NCBI GenBank assembly: GCA_036013505.1
Contig: CP107851.1
Span: forward strand, 7,240,001-7,304,000
DNA from: Streptomyces sp. NBC_00510
Lineage (GTDB): Bacteria; Actinomycetota; Actinomycetes; Streptomycetales; Streptomycetaceae
Direction of reading: 5' to 3'
DNA length: 64,000 bases
Shown here: one piece after another, positions 39,203-47,027 of the stretch
Layout: every line of letters begins with the position of its first letter
Position numbering within the stretch: position 1 is the stretch's first letter
Made by a program: the position numbers and the translations under genes
The notes under the pieces: model-generated
What the model was told of the DNA's origin: nothing
The model's database searches: none
What the model saw: the letters and a program-made list of their open reading frames with translations, nothing else

Positions 39203-39700
39203 ATGTCCCGTCCCCGCCGTCTCGCGGTGACCGCTATCGCTCTGCTCGCCACGTGGGCGGCCCTGGCTCCCGGAGCGCGGGCCGACGGGCACGCCCCCGT
39301 CTGGCTGGAACTGGCGACCTGCGAGAGCAGCAACCGCTGGAAGACCAACACCGGCAACGGCTTCTACGGCGGGCTGCAGATCTTCCAGCCCACCTGGGTC
39401 GAGCACGGCGGTCTCGACCTGGCCGCCAGGCCCGACCGTGCGACCCCCGACCAGCAGATGACCGTCGCCGAGGAGATCCTCCGCAACCAGGGCTGGGAGG
39501 CCTGGCCGACCTGCGCGCAGCGCCTGCGGCTGGCCGGCCGGGCGCACGCGGTCCAGTCCGGCGAGACCCTGGAGGGCGTCGCCCGGCGCTTCAACGTCAG
39601 CGGCGGCGCGGCCGAGCTGTACCGGCTCAACCAGGACGTCATCGGCTCCGACCCGACCCGGCAGCTCACGCCCGGGACACTGCTGCGCCTGCCGCGCTGA
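39203..39700 (+). CDS. Second Rpf-like secreted protein with C-terminal LysM-like region
   Basis: 165 residues. The signal peptide is RLAVTAIALLATWAALAPGARA. The Rpf domain has WLELATCESSNRWKTNTGNG and FYGGLQIFQPTWVEHGGLDL. The catalytic Glu is kept (TCESSNRW), but the Gly-Gly after it is replaced by Ser-Asn. The C-terminal AVQSGETLEGVARRFNVSGG resembles LysM. It lies 112 nt after the first rpf-like gene, so the two probably arose by duplication and may be co-expressed. Confidence 0.88.
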   Translation: MSRPRRLAVTAIALLATWAALAPGARADGHAPVWLELATCESSNRWKTNTGNGFYGGLQIFQPTWVEHGGLDLAARPDRATPDQQMTVAEEILRNQGWEAWPTCAQRLRLAGRAHAVQSGETLEGVARRFNVSGGAAELYRLNQDVIGSDPTRQLTPGTLLRLPR

Positions 39701-40193
39701 GCCCGGTGGACCCCGGCCGGGAACGGCGGGTCCTGGTCACGATGTGCCTGAATTCATGTCATCTTATGGCCATGTCAGCCGATTAGTAGAAATGCGCCGT
39801 GGGCGGCAATACCCTGAACGGTCCGTCCGCCCCGAGCCGCGATGCGTGCGGCCCGCCGGTCCCGCCGCGTTCTTGGGTGCTCGCCGAACCGTCCGTCACC
39901 CGTCGGGCCCGTCCGTCCGTAGCCCGGTGGAGTGACGCGGCGAGCGGCCGCCGGGGCGGCTGGGTGACGGAGGGAGGCGACATGGCGCGCAATTGCTTCG
40001 ACGTGCCACAGCTGAGCCACCGTGCCTGACGGGCGCGATCCGGAAGGATACCGACCGGTCACAAGGACATCACAATGCGTACACGGCGAGGGGCAGGGAA
40101 GGTGGACGAACGCAACCTAAGGGCCGAGGCCGTCGTCTTGCCTGCACTAGGTGCGGGCGGGAGTCCGCGGGGAGCGGGAGAACACGGGGACGC
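39701..40193. other. Intergenic region with no clear gene
   Basis: About 490 bp between the second rpf-like gene and the glycosyltransferase. It contains one short reading frame with a strong ribosome site (listed separately). Apart from a patch near 39740-39800 with lower GC, nothing else stands out. Confidence 0.5.
39982..40029 (+). CDS. Possible 15-residue leader peptide
   Basis: MARNCFDVPQLSHRA starts 4 to 6 nt after GGAGGGAGG, a far stronger ribosome site than the glycosyltransferase 165 nt downstream possesses. No known leader peptide is recognised. It could be a chance frame. Confidence 0.3.
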   Translation: MARNCFDVPQLSHRA

Positions 40194-41531
40194 ATGCGCA
40201 TTTCCATACTGATTCACAACGCCTACGGGGTCGGTGGCACCATCCGCACGACCTACAACCTGGCCGGCGCCCTGGCCGAGCGCCACGAGGTCGAGATCGT
40301 CTCCGTGTACCGCCACCGCCACGAACCTGCCTTCTCCCTCGACCCCCGGATCCGGCTGCGGCACCTGGTGGACCTGCGCAGGGGCAGCGCCACATGCGAC
40401 CTCGACGACCCGCTGTACCACCGGCCGGCGAAGGTCTTCCCCTCCGGTGAGAACCGCTACGAGCAGTACAGCGCCCTCACCGACCAGCGGATCGCCGCCC
40501 ACCTCGCGGCGCTCGACGCCGACGTCGTCATCGGCACCCGCCCCGGGCTGAACGTCCACATCGCCCTGCAGGCGCCGCGTCACGTGGTCCGGATCGCACA
40601 GGAGCACCTGACGCTCGACGCCCACTCGCTGGCGCTGGTCCTCAGGCTGCGCCGGCTCTACCCCCGGCTGGACGCGGTCACCACCACGACCGAGGCCGAC
40701 GCCGTCTCCTACCGCCGCAGGCTGTGGCTGCCCGGCGTACGGGTGCTCGCCCTGCCGAACAGCGTCCCCGACCCGGGTGTCGCGCCCAGCGCCCTGGACG
40801 CCAAGTACGTGGTCGCGGCGGGCCGGCTGGCCCCGGTCAAGCACTACGGCGACCTCATCAGGGCCTTCGCCAAGGTCTCGGTCGAACGCCCGGACTGGGG
40901 CCTGCGGTTATACGGCACCGGTGGGCAGCAGGAGAAGCTGGAACAGCTCATCGAGCGCCTGGAACTCGGCGACCGGGTGACGATGATGGGGATGGCGACG
41001 CCGATCGAGCCGGAGATGGCCAAGGGCTCGCTGCTCGCGGTCTCCTCCAGCATGGAGTCGTTCGGCATGACGATCGTCGAGGCGATGCGCGTGGGGCTGC
41101 CGGTGGTCAGCACCGACTGCCCGCTCGGTCCCGGCGAGATCATCAGCGACGGGGTCGACGGCCTGCTGGTGCCGCCGCGTGACGTCGACGCCCTCGCCGC
41201 GGCCATGCTCCGGCTGATCAACGACGACGAACTGCGCCGCCGGATGGGCCGGGCGGCCCTGGACAAGGGCGCCAGGTACGACCCCGCGGAGATCGCCAGG
41301 AGCTGCGAACGCCTGCTGGAGGAGCTGCTGGCCCGCCGGGCGGGCCCCTCGGGGCGGCTGCGCGCGGCCGGGCGCCACGTCGGCGGAGTGGGGATGGGCG
41401 TGGTGTACGCGGGCAAGGACCTCGCCCGCGCGGCGAAGCGCCGGGCCCGCAGACTGCGCAAGAAGCTGCGGGCCGCGGTGCGCAGGCGGCTCGGCGGGCG
41501 GACGCGGAAGGGCTGGACCCCGGGCGGGTGA
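40194..41531 (+). CDS. GT4-family glycosyltransferase with basic C-terminal tail
   Basis: 445 residues. The N-terminal lobe is ISILIHNAYGVGGTIRTTYN (the donor-side GG loop). The C-terminal lobe has YVVAAGRLAPVKHYGDLIRA, AVSSSMESFGMTIVEAMRVG and STDCPLGPGEIISDGVDGLL, which form the nucleotide-sugar pocket with the E-x7-E pattern. The last 60 residues are highly basic (RRARRLRKKLRAAVRRRLGG), suggesting membrane or polyanion contact. The ribosome site is weak. Substrates are unknown; teichoic-acid or exopolysaccharide synthesis is a possibility only. Confidence 0.86.
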   Translation: MRISILIHNAYGVGGTIRTTYNLAGALAERHEVEIVSVYRHRHEPAFSLDPRIRLRHLVDLRRGSATCDLDDPLYHRPAKVFPSGENRYEQYSALTDQRIAAHLAALDADVVIGTRPGLNVHIALQAPRHVVRIAQEHLTLDAHSLALVLRLRRLYPRLDAVTTTTEADAVSYRRRLWLPGVRVLALPNSVPDPGVAPSALDAKYVVAAGRLAPVKHYGDLIRAFAKVSVERPDWGLRLYGTGGQQEKLEQLIERLELGDRVTMMGMATPIEPEMAKGSLLAVSSSMESFGMTIVEAMRVGLPVVSTDCPLGPGEIISDGVDGLLVPPRDVDALAAAMLRLINDDELRRRMGRAALDKGARYDPAEIARSCERLLEELLARRAGPSGRLRAAGRHVGGVGMGVVYAGKDLARAAKRRARRLRKKLRAAVRRRLGGRTRKGWTPGG

Positions 41532-41561
41532 CGGTGCTGCCGGTGCCGCGGCCCCGCTTCG

Positions 41562-43268
41562 TCAGTCCTGGCCGCCGGCACCGGGCTCGACGGCGTCGCG
41601 GCGGCCGGTGGAGCGTGCCTGGTCGAGGGCGGCGACCTCCGGGTGGTGCAGGTCGAAGGCGGGGGACTCGGAGCGGATCTGCGGCAGCGTCGAGAAGTTG
41701 TGCCGTGGTGGCGGGCAGGAGGTCGCCCATTCCAGCGATCGGCCGAAGCCCCAGGGGTCGTCGACCTCCACCCGCCGGCCGTACTTGGCGGTCCGCCACA
41801 CGTTGTAGAGGAACGGCAGGGTGGACAGGCCCAGCAGGAACGCCCCGATCGTCGAGATCGTGTTGAGCACGGTGAAGCCGTCCGCCGCCAGGTAGTCGGC
41901 GTACCGCCGGGGCATGCCCTCCGCGCCCAGCCAGTGCTGGACGAGGAAGGTGGTGTGGAAGCCGACGAACAGCGTCCAGAACTGGATCCTCCCCAGCCGT
42001 TCGTCGAGCATCTTGCCGGTGAACTTCGGCCACCAGAAGAAGAAGCCGGCGAACATCGCGAAGACCACCGTCCCGAAGACCACGTAGTGGAAGTGGGCCA
42101 CCACGAAGTACGAGTCGCTGACCTGGAAGTCCAGCGGGGGCGAGGCGAGGATGACTCCGGTGAGGCCGCCGAACAGGAAGCTCACCAGGAAGCCGACGGC
42201 CCACAGCATCGGTGTCTCGAAGGACAGCGAGCCGTGCAGCATCGTGCCGATCCAGTTGAAGAACTTCACCCCGGTCGGCACCGCGATCAGGAACGACAGC
42301 AGCGAGAAGAACGGCAGCAGCACGGCGCCGGTGACGAACATGTGGTGCGCCCACACCACCATCGACAGCCCGGTGATGGCCGTCGTCGCGCCCACCAGCG
42401 TCGCGTAGCCGAACACCGGCTTGCGCGAGAACACCGGGATGACCTCGGTGATGATGCCGAAGAACGGCAGCGCGATGATGTACACCTCCGGGTGGCCGAA
42501 GAACCAGAACAGGTGCTGCCACAGCAGGGCCCCGCCGTTGCCCGGCTCGAAGACCAGCGAGCCGAAGCGCCGGTCCGCCTCCAGCACCAGCAGCGTCGCC
42601 GCGAGCACCGGGAAGGCCATCAGCACCAGCACCGAGGTGAAGAGCACGTTCCAGGTGAAGATCGGCATCCGGAACATGGTCATGCCCGGCGCGCGCATCC
42701 CCACGATCGTCGCGACGAAGTTGACCGCGCCGAGGATGGTGCCGAAGCCCGACAGTGCCAGCCCCATGATCCACATGTCGGCGCCGATCCCGGGCGAGCG
42801 GGTGAGGCTGTTCAGCGGCGCGTAGGCGAACCAGCCGAAGGAGGCGCCCCCGGTCGGCGTCAGGAGGCTCCCGAGCACGATCAGGCCGCCGAAGAGGAAC
42901 AGCCAGTACGACAGCATGTTCAGCCGGGGGAAGGCGACGTCGGGCGAGCCGATCTGCAGCGGCATGATCTCGTTGGCGAAGCCCGCGAAGGTCGGGGTGG
43001 CGAAGAGCAGCAGCATGACCGTGCCGTGGATCGTGAACAGCTGGTTGTAGCCGTCGTTCGACATCAGCTGCAGGCCGGGGCGGGCGAGCTCGGCGCGCAT
43101 CAGCAGCGCCATGAGTCCCGCGGCGAGGAAGAAGCCGAACGACGTGATCAGGTAGAGGTGCCCGATCTTCTTGTGGTCGGTGGTGGTCAGCCAGTCCACC
43201 AGCAGCCGTCCCGGCCGCCGGGGCGCCGCCGCCCGATCGGCCGCGGTCTGCGCTGCGTACGTCCCCAT
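41562..43268 (-). CDS. ctaD: Cytochrome c oxidase subunit I (aa3 type)
   Basis: 568 residues with 12 predicted membrane helices. Heme and copper ligands are all present: FTIHGTVMLL (heme a), FFGHPEVYIIALPFFG (CuB His with the cross-linked Tyr), VVWAHHMFVTGA (CuB His pair) and VVAHFHYVVFGTV (heme a3 and a). No subunit II, III or cytochrome bc genes are near, so it is an orphan copy besides the usual cta cluster expected elsewhere. ATG with GAGGG about 10 nt upstream. Three 15-bp repeats lie 40-80 nt before the start. Confidence 0.93.
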   Translation of the reverse strand: MGTYAAQTAADRAAAPRRPGRLLVDWLTTTDHKKIGHLYLITSFGFFLAAGLMALLMRAELARPGLQLMSNDGYNQLFTIHGTVMLLLFATPTFAGFANEIMPLQIGSPDVAFPRLNMLSYWLFLFGGLIVLGSLLTPTGGASFGWFAYAPLNSLTRSPGIGADMWIMGLALSGFGTILGAVNFVATIVGMRAPGMTMFRMPIFTWNVLFTSVLVLMAFPVLAATLLVLEADRRFGSLVFEPGNGGALLWQHLFWFFGHPEVYIIALPFFGIITEVIPVFSRKPVFGYATLVGATTAITGLSMVVWAHHMFVTGAVLLPFFSLLSFLIAVPTGVKFFNWIGTMLHGSLSFETPMLWAVGFLVSFLFGGLTGVILASPPLDFQVSDSYFVVAHFHYVVFGTVVFAMFAGFFFWWPKFTGKMLDERLGRIQFWTLFVGFHTTFLVQHWLGAEGMPRRYADYLAADGFTVLNTISTIGAFLLGLSTLPFLYNVWRTAKYGRRVEVDDPWGFGRSLEWATSCPPPRHNFSTLPQIRSESPAFDLHHPEVAALDQARSTGRRDAVEPGAGGQD

Positions 43269-43310
43269 CGGCGCGTTCCCTCGCGGTAGGAGATCCTGCC
43301 GGCACTCGGT

Positions 43311-43350
43311 CTTCCGTACTCGTATCTTCCGTACTCGTATCTTCCGTACA
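43311..43350. repeat. 15-bp tandem repeats upstream of ctaD
   Basis: CTTCCGTACTCGTAT occurs at 43311-43325 and 43326-43340, followed by a partial third copy at 43341-43350. The block lies 43-82 nt upstream of the ctaD ATG, in its leader or promoter. The repeat period is 1.5 helical turns. Confidence 0.85.
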
Positions 43351-43487
43351 GTCTCGGGCAGACGACCCGTCATGTGCTGGACCGGGACGGAACGGACGTG
43401 CCGCGCGCCGTCGGCGCGCCATTGAGTGGAGGGTCGAACGAAAGTACGATAAAGGGGCCATGCCGTAGCGCACCGAGGGGGCACCCC

Positions 43488-44396
43488 GTGACGCATCCGG
43501 ACCACGACCGCGCGCTGGAGTGCGCGCTCGCCGCCGCGCGGCGCGGCTTCCCCGTCATCCCGCTGTCGCGGAGCAAGCTCCCGGCGGTCCGTTCGCCGCA
43601 CCGGGGGGAGACCGGGCGCGGGATGTGCCGCGGCCAGTGCGGGCGGCTCGGCCACGGCGTGCACGACGCCGCCACCGAGCCCGCCCGGATAGCCGAGCTG
43701 TTCGCGGCGGCCCCCTGGGCCACCGGGTACGGGATCGCGTGCGGGCGCTCACCGCACTACCTGATCGGCCTCGACCTGGACCGCAAGGACGGCGTCGACG
43801 GCGTGACCGACCTGGTGGACCTGGCCGCCCGGTGGGGCTTCGCCGTGCCGTGGACGCGCACGGTCATCACCCCGAGCGGCGGCCGGCACCTGTGGCTGCG
43901 CGGCCCGGCCGAGGCGATCGTGCCCAACTCCGTGCGCCGGCTCGGCAACGGGATCGACGTGCGCGGCAGCGGCGGCTACCTCGTGGGACCCGGCTCGGTG
44001 ACCACCGCCGGGCTCTACCGCTGGGACCCGCCGACGGCTTCGATGCCGCCGGCCGCCGTGCCCAAGCGGCTGCTGCGGCTGCTGCTGACCACCCCCCAGC
44101 GTCGTGCCGCGCGCGCGACGGCGGGCGCGGGGTCGGGTGCCGGGACGGGCGGGGGCACGGCCGAGCCGCTGATCCGTTTCGTGCTGGGCTCGTCGGTGGG
44201 GGAGCGCAACGAGCGGCTGTTCTGGGCCGCCTGCCGGGCGTTCGAGAACGGCCACGGCGACCGGGTCGCCGCGGAGATGGTCGGGGCGGCCGTCAGCACC
44301 GGCCTGTCGGAGCGCGAGGCGGAGTCGACGGTGGGCTCCGCCCGCCGGCACGTCCTGCGGGGGTCTGGCGGGCGGCGCTCGGCGGGAGCACTCTGA
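43488..44396 (+). CDS. Bifunctional primase-polymerase (prim-pol) domain protein
   Basis: 302 residues. The N-terminal prim-pol domain (PF09250 type) shows ALAAARRGFPVIPLSRSK, GIACGRSPHYLIGLDLDRKD with the metal-binding DxD, TPSGGRHLWLRGP and GIDVRGSGGYLVGPGS. The C-terminal 90 residues are helical with an Ala/Gly linker. In plasmids and phages such domains prime replication; stand-alone chromosomal copies in streptomycetes have no assigned role. GTG with GAGGGGG 6 nt upstream. It is followed after 4 nt by the DUF779 gene, so the two are likely co-transcribed. Confidence 0.85.
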   Translation: MTHPDHDRALECALAAARRGFPVIPLSRSKLPAVRSPHRGETGRGMCRGQCGRLGHGVHDAATEPARIAELFAAAPWATGYGIACGRSPHYLIGLDLDRKDGVDGVTDLVDLAARWGFAVPWTRTVITPSGGRHLWLRGPAEAIVPNSVRRLGNGIDVRGSGGYLVGPGSVTTAGLYRWDPPTASMPPAAVPKRLLRLLLTTPQRRAARATAGAGSGAGTGGGTAEPLIRFVLGSSVGERNERLFWAACRAFENGHGDRVAAEMVGAAVSTGLSEREAESTVGSARRHVLRGSGGRRSAGAL

Positions 44397-44400
44397 CCCC

Positions 44401-44790
44401 ATGACCTCTATCGCACCGAGGGCCGGCCGGGTCGCCGTCACCGAGGAGGCCGCGGGGCTGCTGCGGCGTCTCGCCGACCAGCACGGCCCGTTGATGTTCC
44501 ACCAGTCCGGCGGCTGCTGCGACGGCAGCTCGCCCATGTGCTATCCGCGGGGGGAGTTCCTCACCGGGGACTCCGACGTGCACCTCGGCGACCTCGACGT
44601 CCTGGGCATCGACCCGGTGGCGGTGTGGATGTCGCGCGACCAGTTCGCCTACTGGAGCCACACGCATCTGACGATCGACGTGGTGCCCGGGCGCGGCAGC
44701 GGCTTCTCGCTGGAGGCGCCGACGGGCAACCGGTTCCTCATTCGGTCCCGGTTGCTGACGGATGAAGAGCTGTCGACGCTGGGGATGTGA
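44401..44790 (+). CDS. DUF779 family protein
   Basis: 129 residues. The family motif GPLMFHQSGGCCDGSSPMCY (residues about 29-48) has paired Cys that may bind metal or form a disulfide. It is followed by VAVWMSRDQFAYWSHTHLTI and LEAPTGNRFLIRSR. DUF779 proteins are often beside aldehyde dehydrogenase genes; here no such neighbour is seen. It lies 4 nt downstream of the prim-pol gene and ends at a hairpin with TTTT. Confidence 0.87.
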   Translation: MTSIAPRAGRVAVTEEAAGLLRRLADQHGPLMFHQSGGCCDGSSPMCYPRGEFLTGDSDVHLGDLDVLGIDPVAVWMSRDQFAYWSHTHLTIDVVPGRGSGFSLEAPTGNRFLIRSRLLTDEELSTLGM

Positions 44791-44829
44791 TGTGAGGGAA
44801 GTGTGTGGACCGTTTCCCGGAATTCCGTG

Positions 44830-44850
44830 GCGGCCGGTCCGGCCGCTTTT
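44830..44850 (+). terminator. Terminator after the DUF779 gene
   Basis: A 7-bp perfect stem GCGGCCG/CGGCCGC (44830-44836 with 44840-44846) is followed by TTTT. Confidence 0.72.
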
Positions 44851-45009
44851 CGGCGGCCGGGTCCGCGAATTCGGCGGGTGATTGGAAAAGTCGCCCCCAA
44901 AGAGTGAACGGTGCACGCCAAACGCTGCCCTGGATTCTGTGACAGAAGTGTGACGATCAAGTCGGCCGCCGCCTTCCGTCACGGCTCGTGTGCGCCTACG
45001 GTTGCTCTC

Positions 45010-45225
45010 ATGGCAACCGATCCGAGTGCCGCACGGCAACCGCAGGACGAACCGGACACCTACGTCGGCCTCGGCGCCGACGAGGCCGAGCGCCGGGCCA
45101 CCGAACGTGGCTGGAGCATGGTGCGCGCCCTGCCGCCGGGCGCCGTCATCACCATGGAGTACCGGGTGGGCCGGCTCAACTTCACCGTCGAGGGCGGCCG
45201 GGTGACCCGCTGCTGGAGCGGCTGA
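45010..45225 (+). CDS. I78-family peptidase inhibitor-like protein
   Basis: 71 residues. The fold signature of potato-inhibitor-like I78 proteins is seen in YVGLGADEAERRATERGWSM, VRALPPGAVITMEYRVGRLN and VEGGRVTRCWSG. No signal peptide is present, so the target would be cytoplasmic or the fold is used otherwise. A TACGGT hexamer (44997-45002) lies 8 nt before the ATG, so the transcript may be leaderless. A 20-bp hairpin follows. Confidence 0.83.
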   Translation: MATDPSAARQPQDEPDTYVGLGADEAERRATERGWSMVRALPPGAVITMEYRVGRLNFTVEGGRVTRCWSG

Positions 45226-45252
45226 AGGCCCCTCTCCCCACATCCCCGCACG

Positions 45253-45298
45253 ACGAAGGCCCCGGCCGCCCCCAAAGAGGGGCGGCCGGGGCCTTCGT
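45253..45298. terminator. 20-bp perfect bidirectional terminator
   Basis: 45253-45272 pairs perfectly with 45279-45298 around a 6-nt loop. It sits between the convergent I78 and PAP2 genes. Confidence 0.88.
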
Positions 45299-45345
45299 AC
45301 GGGCACGGGCGGGGCGGGAGGTGTGCGTACCTGCCCCGCGGGCCG

Positions 45346-46350
45346 TCAGCCGGTGGCGCCGCGGCCGCGGGCCACGCCGGCCTGGCCGATCGGTGCCGGG
45401 CGGCCGGGCCGGTCTGCGGGCGGGCGGCGGCTGCCGGCCGGGGTGACCGGGGTGCGTTCGTGACGGGTGGTGTGCGGACGTGCCGGATGGTGAGGTACGC
45501 CGGACGCGGGCGTCGTCGCGCGGCCGCTGAGAACGACGGGCTCGAGTACGCCGTCCGGGTTGTCGGAGAGCTGCACGGAGGCCAGCGCCGTGTTCGCGGC
45601 GGGGGCCGTGGCGGACGCCGTGCGGGTGCCGCGGCGGCGCGCCCAGGCGGCCGCGATCCGCTGCTCGGCCGAGGCCATCAACGGCTCGAACCAGGGCAGT
45701 GCCAGCAGGATCAGCAGGCCGGCCGCCCAGCCGAGCAGGACGTCGCTGACCCAGTGGGTACCGAGGTAGATGGTGGTCATGCCGACGCCCAGCGCCAGCA
45801 GCGCCGCGATCACGGAGGTGACCCGGCGGACCCATGGGGTGGTGGCCAGATAGGCCAGGACTCCCCAGGTCACCACGGCGTTCGCGGTGTGACCGGAGGG
45901 AAATATATCGCCGCCGGCGAAGAGTTCGGCCGATCCGGCGCTGGTCGCGTAGTGCGGGCCGAGCCTGCCGAGGCCGTACTTCACCGAACCCACGGTGACG
46001 TTCAGCAGGAGCAGCGACGTGCCCAGCACCAGCAGTGGGTGCAGGGTGCGGTGGCGCCAGGCGCGCCAGCCCAGCCAGGAGGCGACGATCACGGCCGTCG
46101 GGCCGCGCTGGCCCAGGACCACGAAGTAGTCCAGGAACGCGTGGATCTGCGGCCACTGCTTGTAGGGCCGCCACATCATGACCTGCCAGTCCAGGGTCAC
46201 GAGCTTGGACGTGGTCAGGACGGCTACGACGATGGCCACATAGGCCACGAGCGTCGAACCGAACAGCAGCACGCGTGTCCGGCTCATGCCCGGTGGCGCC
46301 TGGGCTGTCTCGGGCTCCTCCATGAGGCGAAGCTTGTCATCGGTACGCAC
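45346..46350 (-). CDS. PAP2-family membrane phosphatase
   Basis: 334 residues with about six membrane helices in residues 25-220. The phosphatase motifs are KYGLGRLGP (C1), GGDIFPSGHTANAV (C2) and LGTHWVSDVLLGW (C3), all with catalytic residues. Substrates of such proteins include phosphatidic acid and undecaprenyl pyrophosphate. The C-terminal 100 residues are Pro/Arg/Thr-rich and cytosolic or disordered. The GTG start lies about 7 nt after TGTAACGT, consistent with a leaderless message; ATG 46323 is an alternative. Confidence 0.86.
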   Translation of the reverse strand: MRTDDKLRLMEEPETAQAPPGMSRTRVLLFGSTLVAYVAIVVAVLTTSKLVTLDWQVMMWRPYKQWPQIHAFLDYFVVLGQRGPTAVIVASWLGWRAWRHRTLHPLLVLGTSLLLLNVTVGSVKYGLGRLGPHYATSAGSAELFAGGDIFPSGHTANAVVTWGVLAYLATTPWVRRVTSVIAALLALGVGMTTIYLGTHWVSDVLLGWAAGLLILLALPWFEPLMASAEQRIAAAWARRRGTRTASATAPAANTALASVQLSDNPDGVLEPVVLSGRATTPASGVPHHPARPHTTRHERTPVTPAGSRRPPADRPGRPAPIGQAGVARGRGATG

Positions 46351-47027
46351 TCAATCGACGTTACAGCGTGTGATGGCGGAGTTCGGCCGGAAGGCCGGGT
46401 TCGTAATGACGATGTGATGTGGACTGCGTCTCACTCCACCCATTGGCCGTAGTGCGGACGTGCACATTGAGCCGAATGCGGGAACTCCTTGATTTTATGT
46501 TTCGAAGTGCATGCGGAGGATCTCGGGAAATCACGCGTTCGATTTCCGCATGCCCTGTTTATCTTTGATTACCCGTCACTTCTCCTGGAGTTCGCCTGCC
46601 CTTCCGGCAGGCCGGTCCGGTTCCCCGCGCGCCGTCCGTCGCGGCACCGGATCGCAGCCGTGACCTGGGAGATTCCCGATCGGCGGGCGCGTGAACGCAT
46701 GCGGCGGGCGTACGCGTTGGACCGCGCGCCCCGCGCTCGCGGTGCATACGACCGGAACGGGCGGGTACACGCCACCGAGTCGGCGGGCGGGGTCGTTCCG
46801 TTCCCGGCGGGAGGCCCGGTGCCGCGGTACCGGAAATGTCCGGCAGGTCTCCGGTGGATGGCCGTCACGTGACGACGGCCACGTCGGAACGTGACCCGCG
46901 CCACCCACCATCGGCGCGGACTCGCGTAGTCTGACGACTTCACTCGCCCTCGTCGCTGGGTTCCCCCGGGACCGTTCCCCTCGTCCTGCCCAGGGACACC
47001 GCGAGCGCACCGCTGGGAGGTACGTAC
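46351..47027. other. Long intergenic region with a low-GC patch
   Basis: About 680 bp. A patch at 46480-46580 is clearly lower in GC and contains a nested hairpin (listed separately). A frame at 46489-46872 lacks a ribosome site and its product looks unlike any family, so it is not called. The exporter ribosome site GGGAGG is at 47015-47020. Confidence 0.5.
46509..46553. other. Nested inverted repeat in the low-GC patch
   Basis: GCATGCGGA (46509-46517) mirrors TCCGCATGC (46545-46553). Inside it GGAAATC (46526-46532) mirrors GATTTCC (46541-46547). It could form a stem with an asymmetric bulge. No U-tract follows; its role is unknown. Confidence 0.5.

Noticed and set aside
46489..46872. 127-codon open frame in the gap before the exporter gene
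   Set aside because: It has no ribosome site, begins in the low-GC patch and changes composition midway; its product is unlike any known family.
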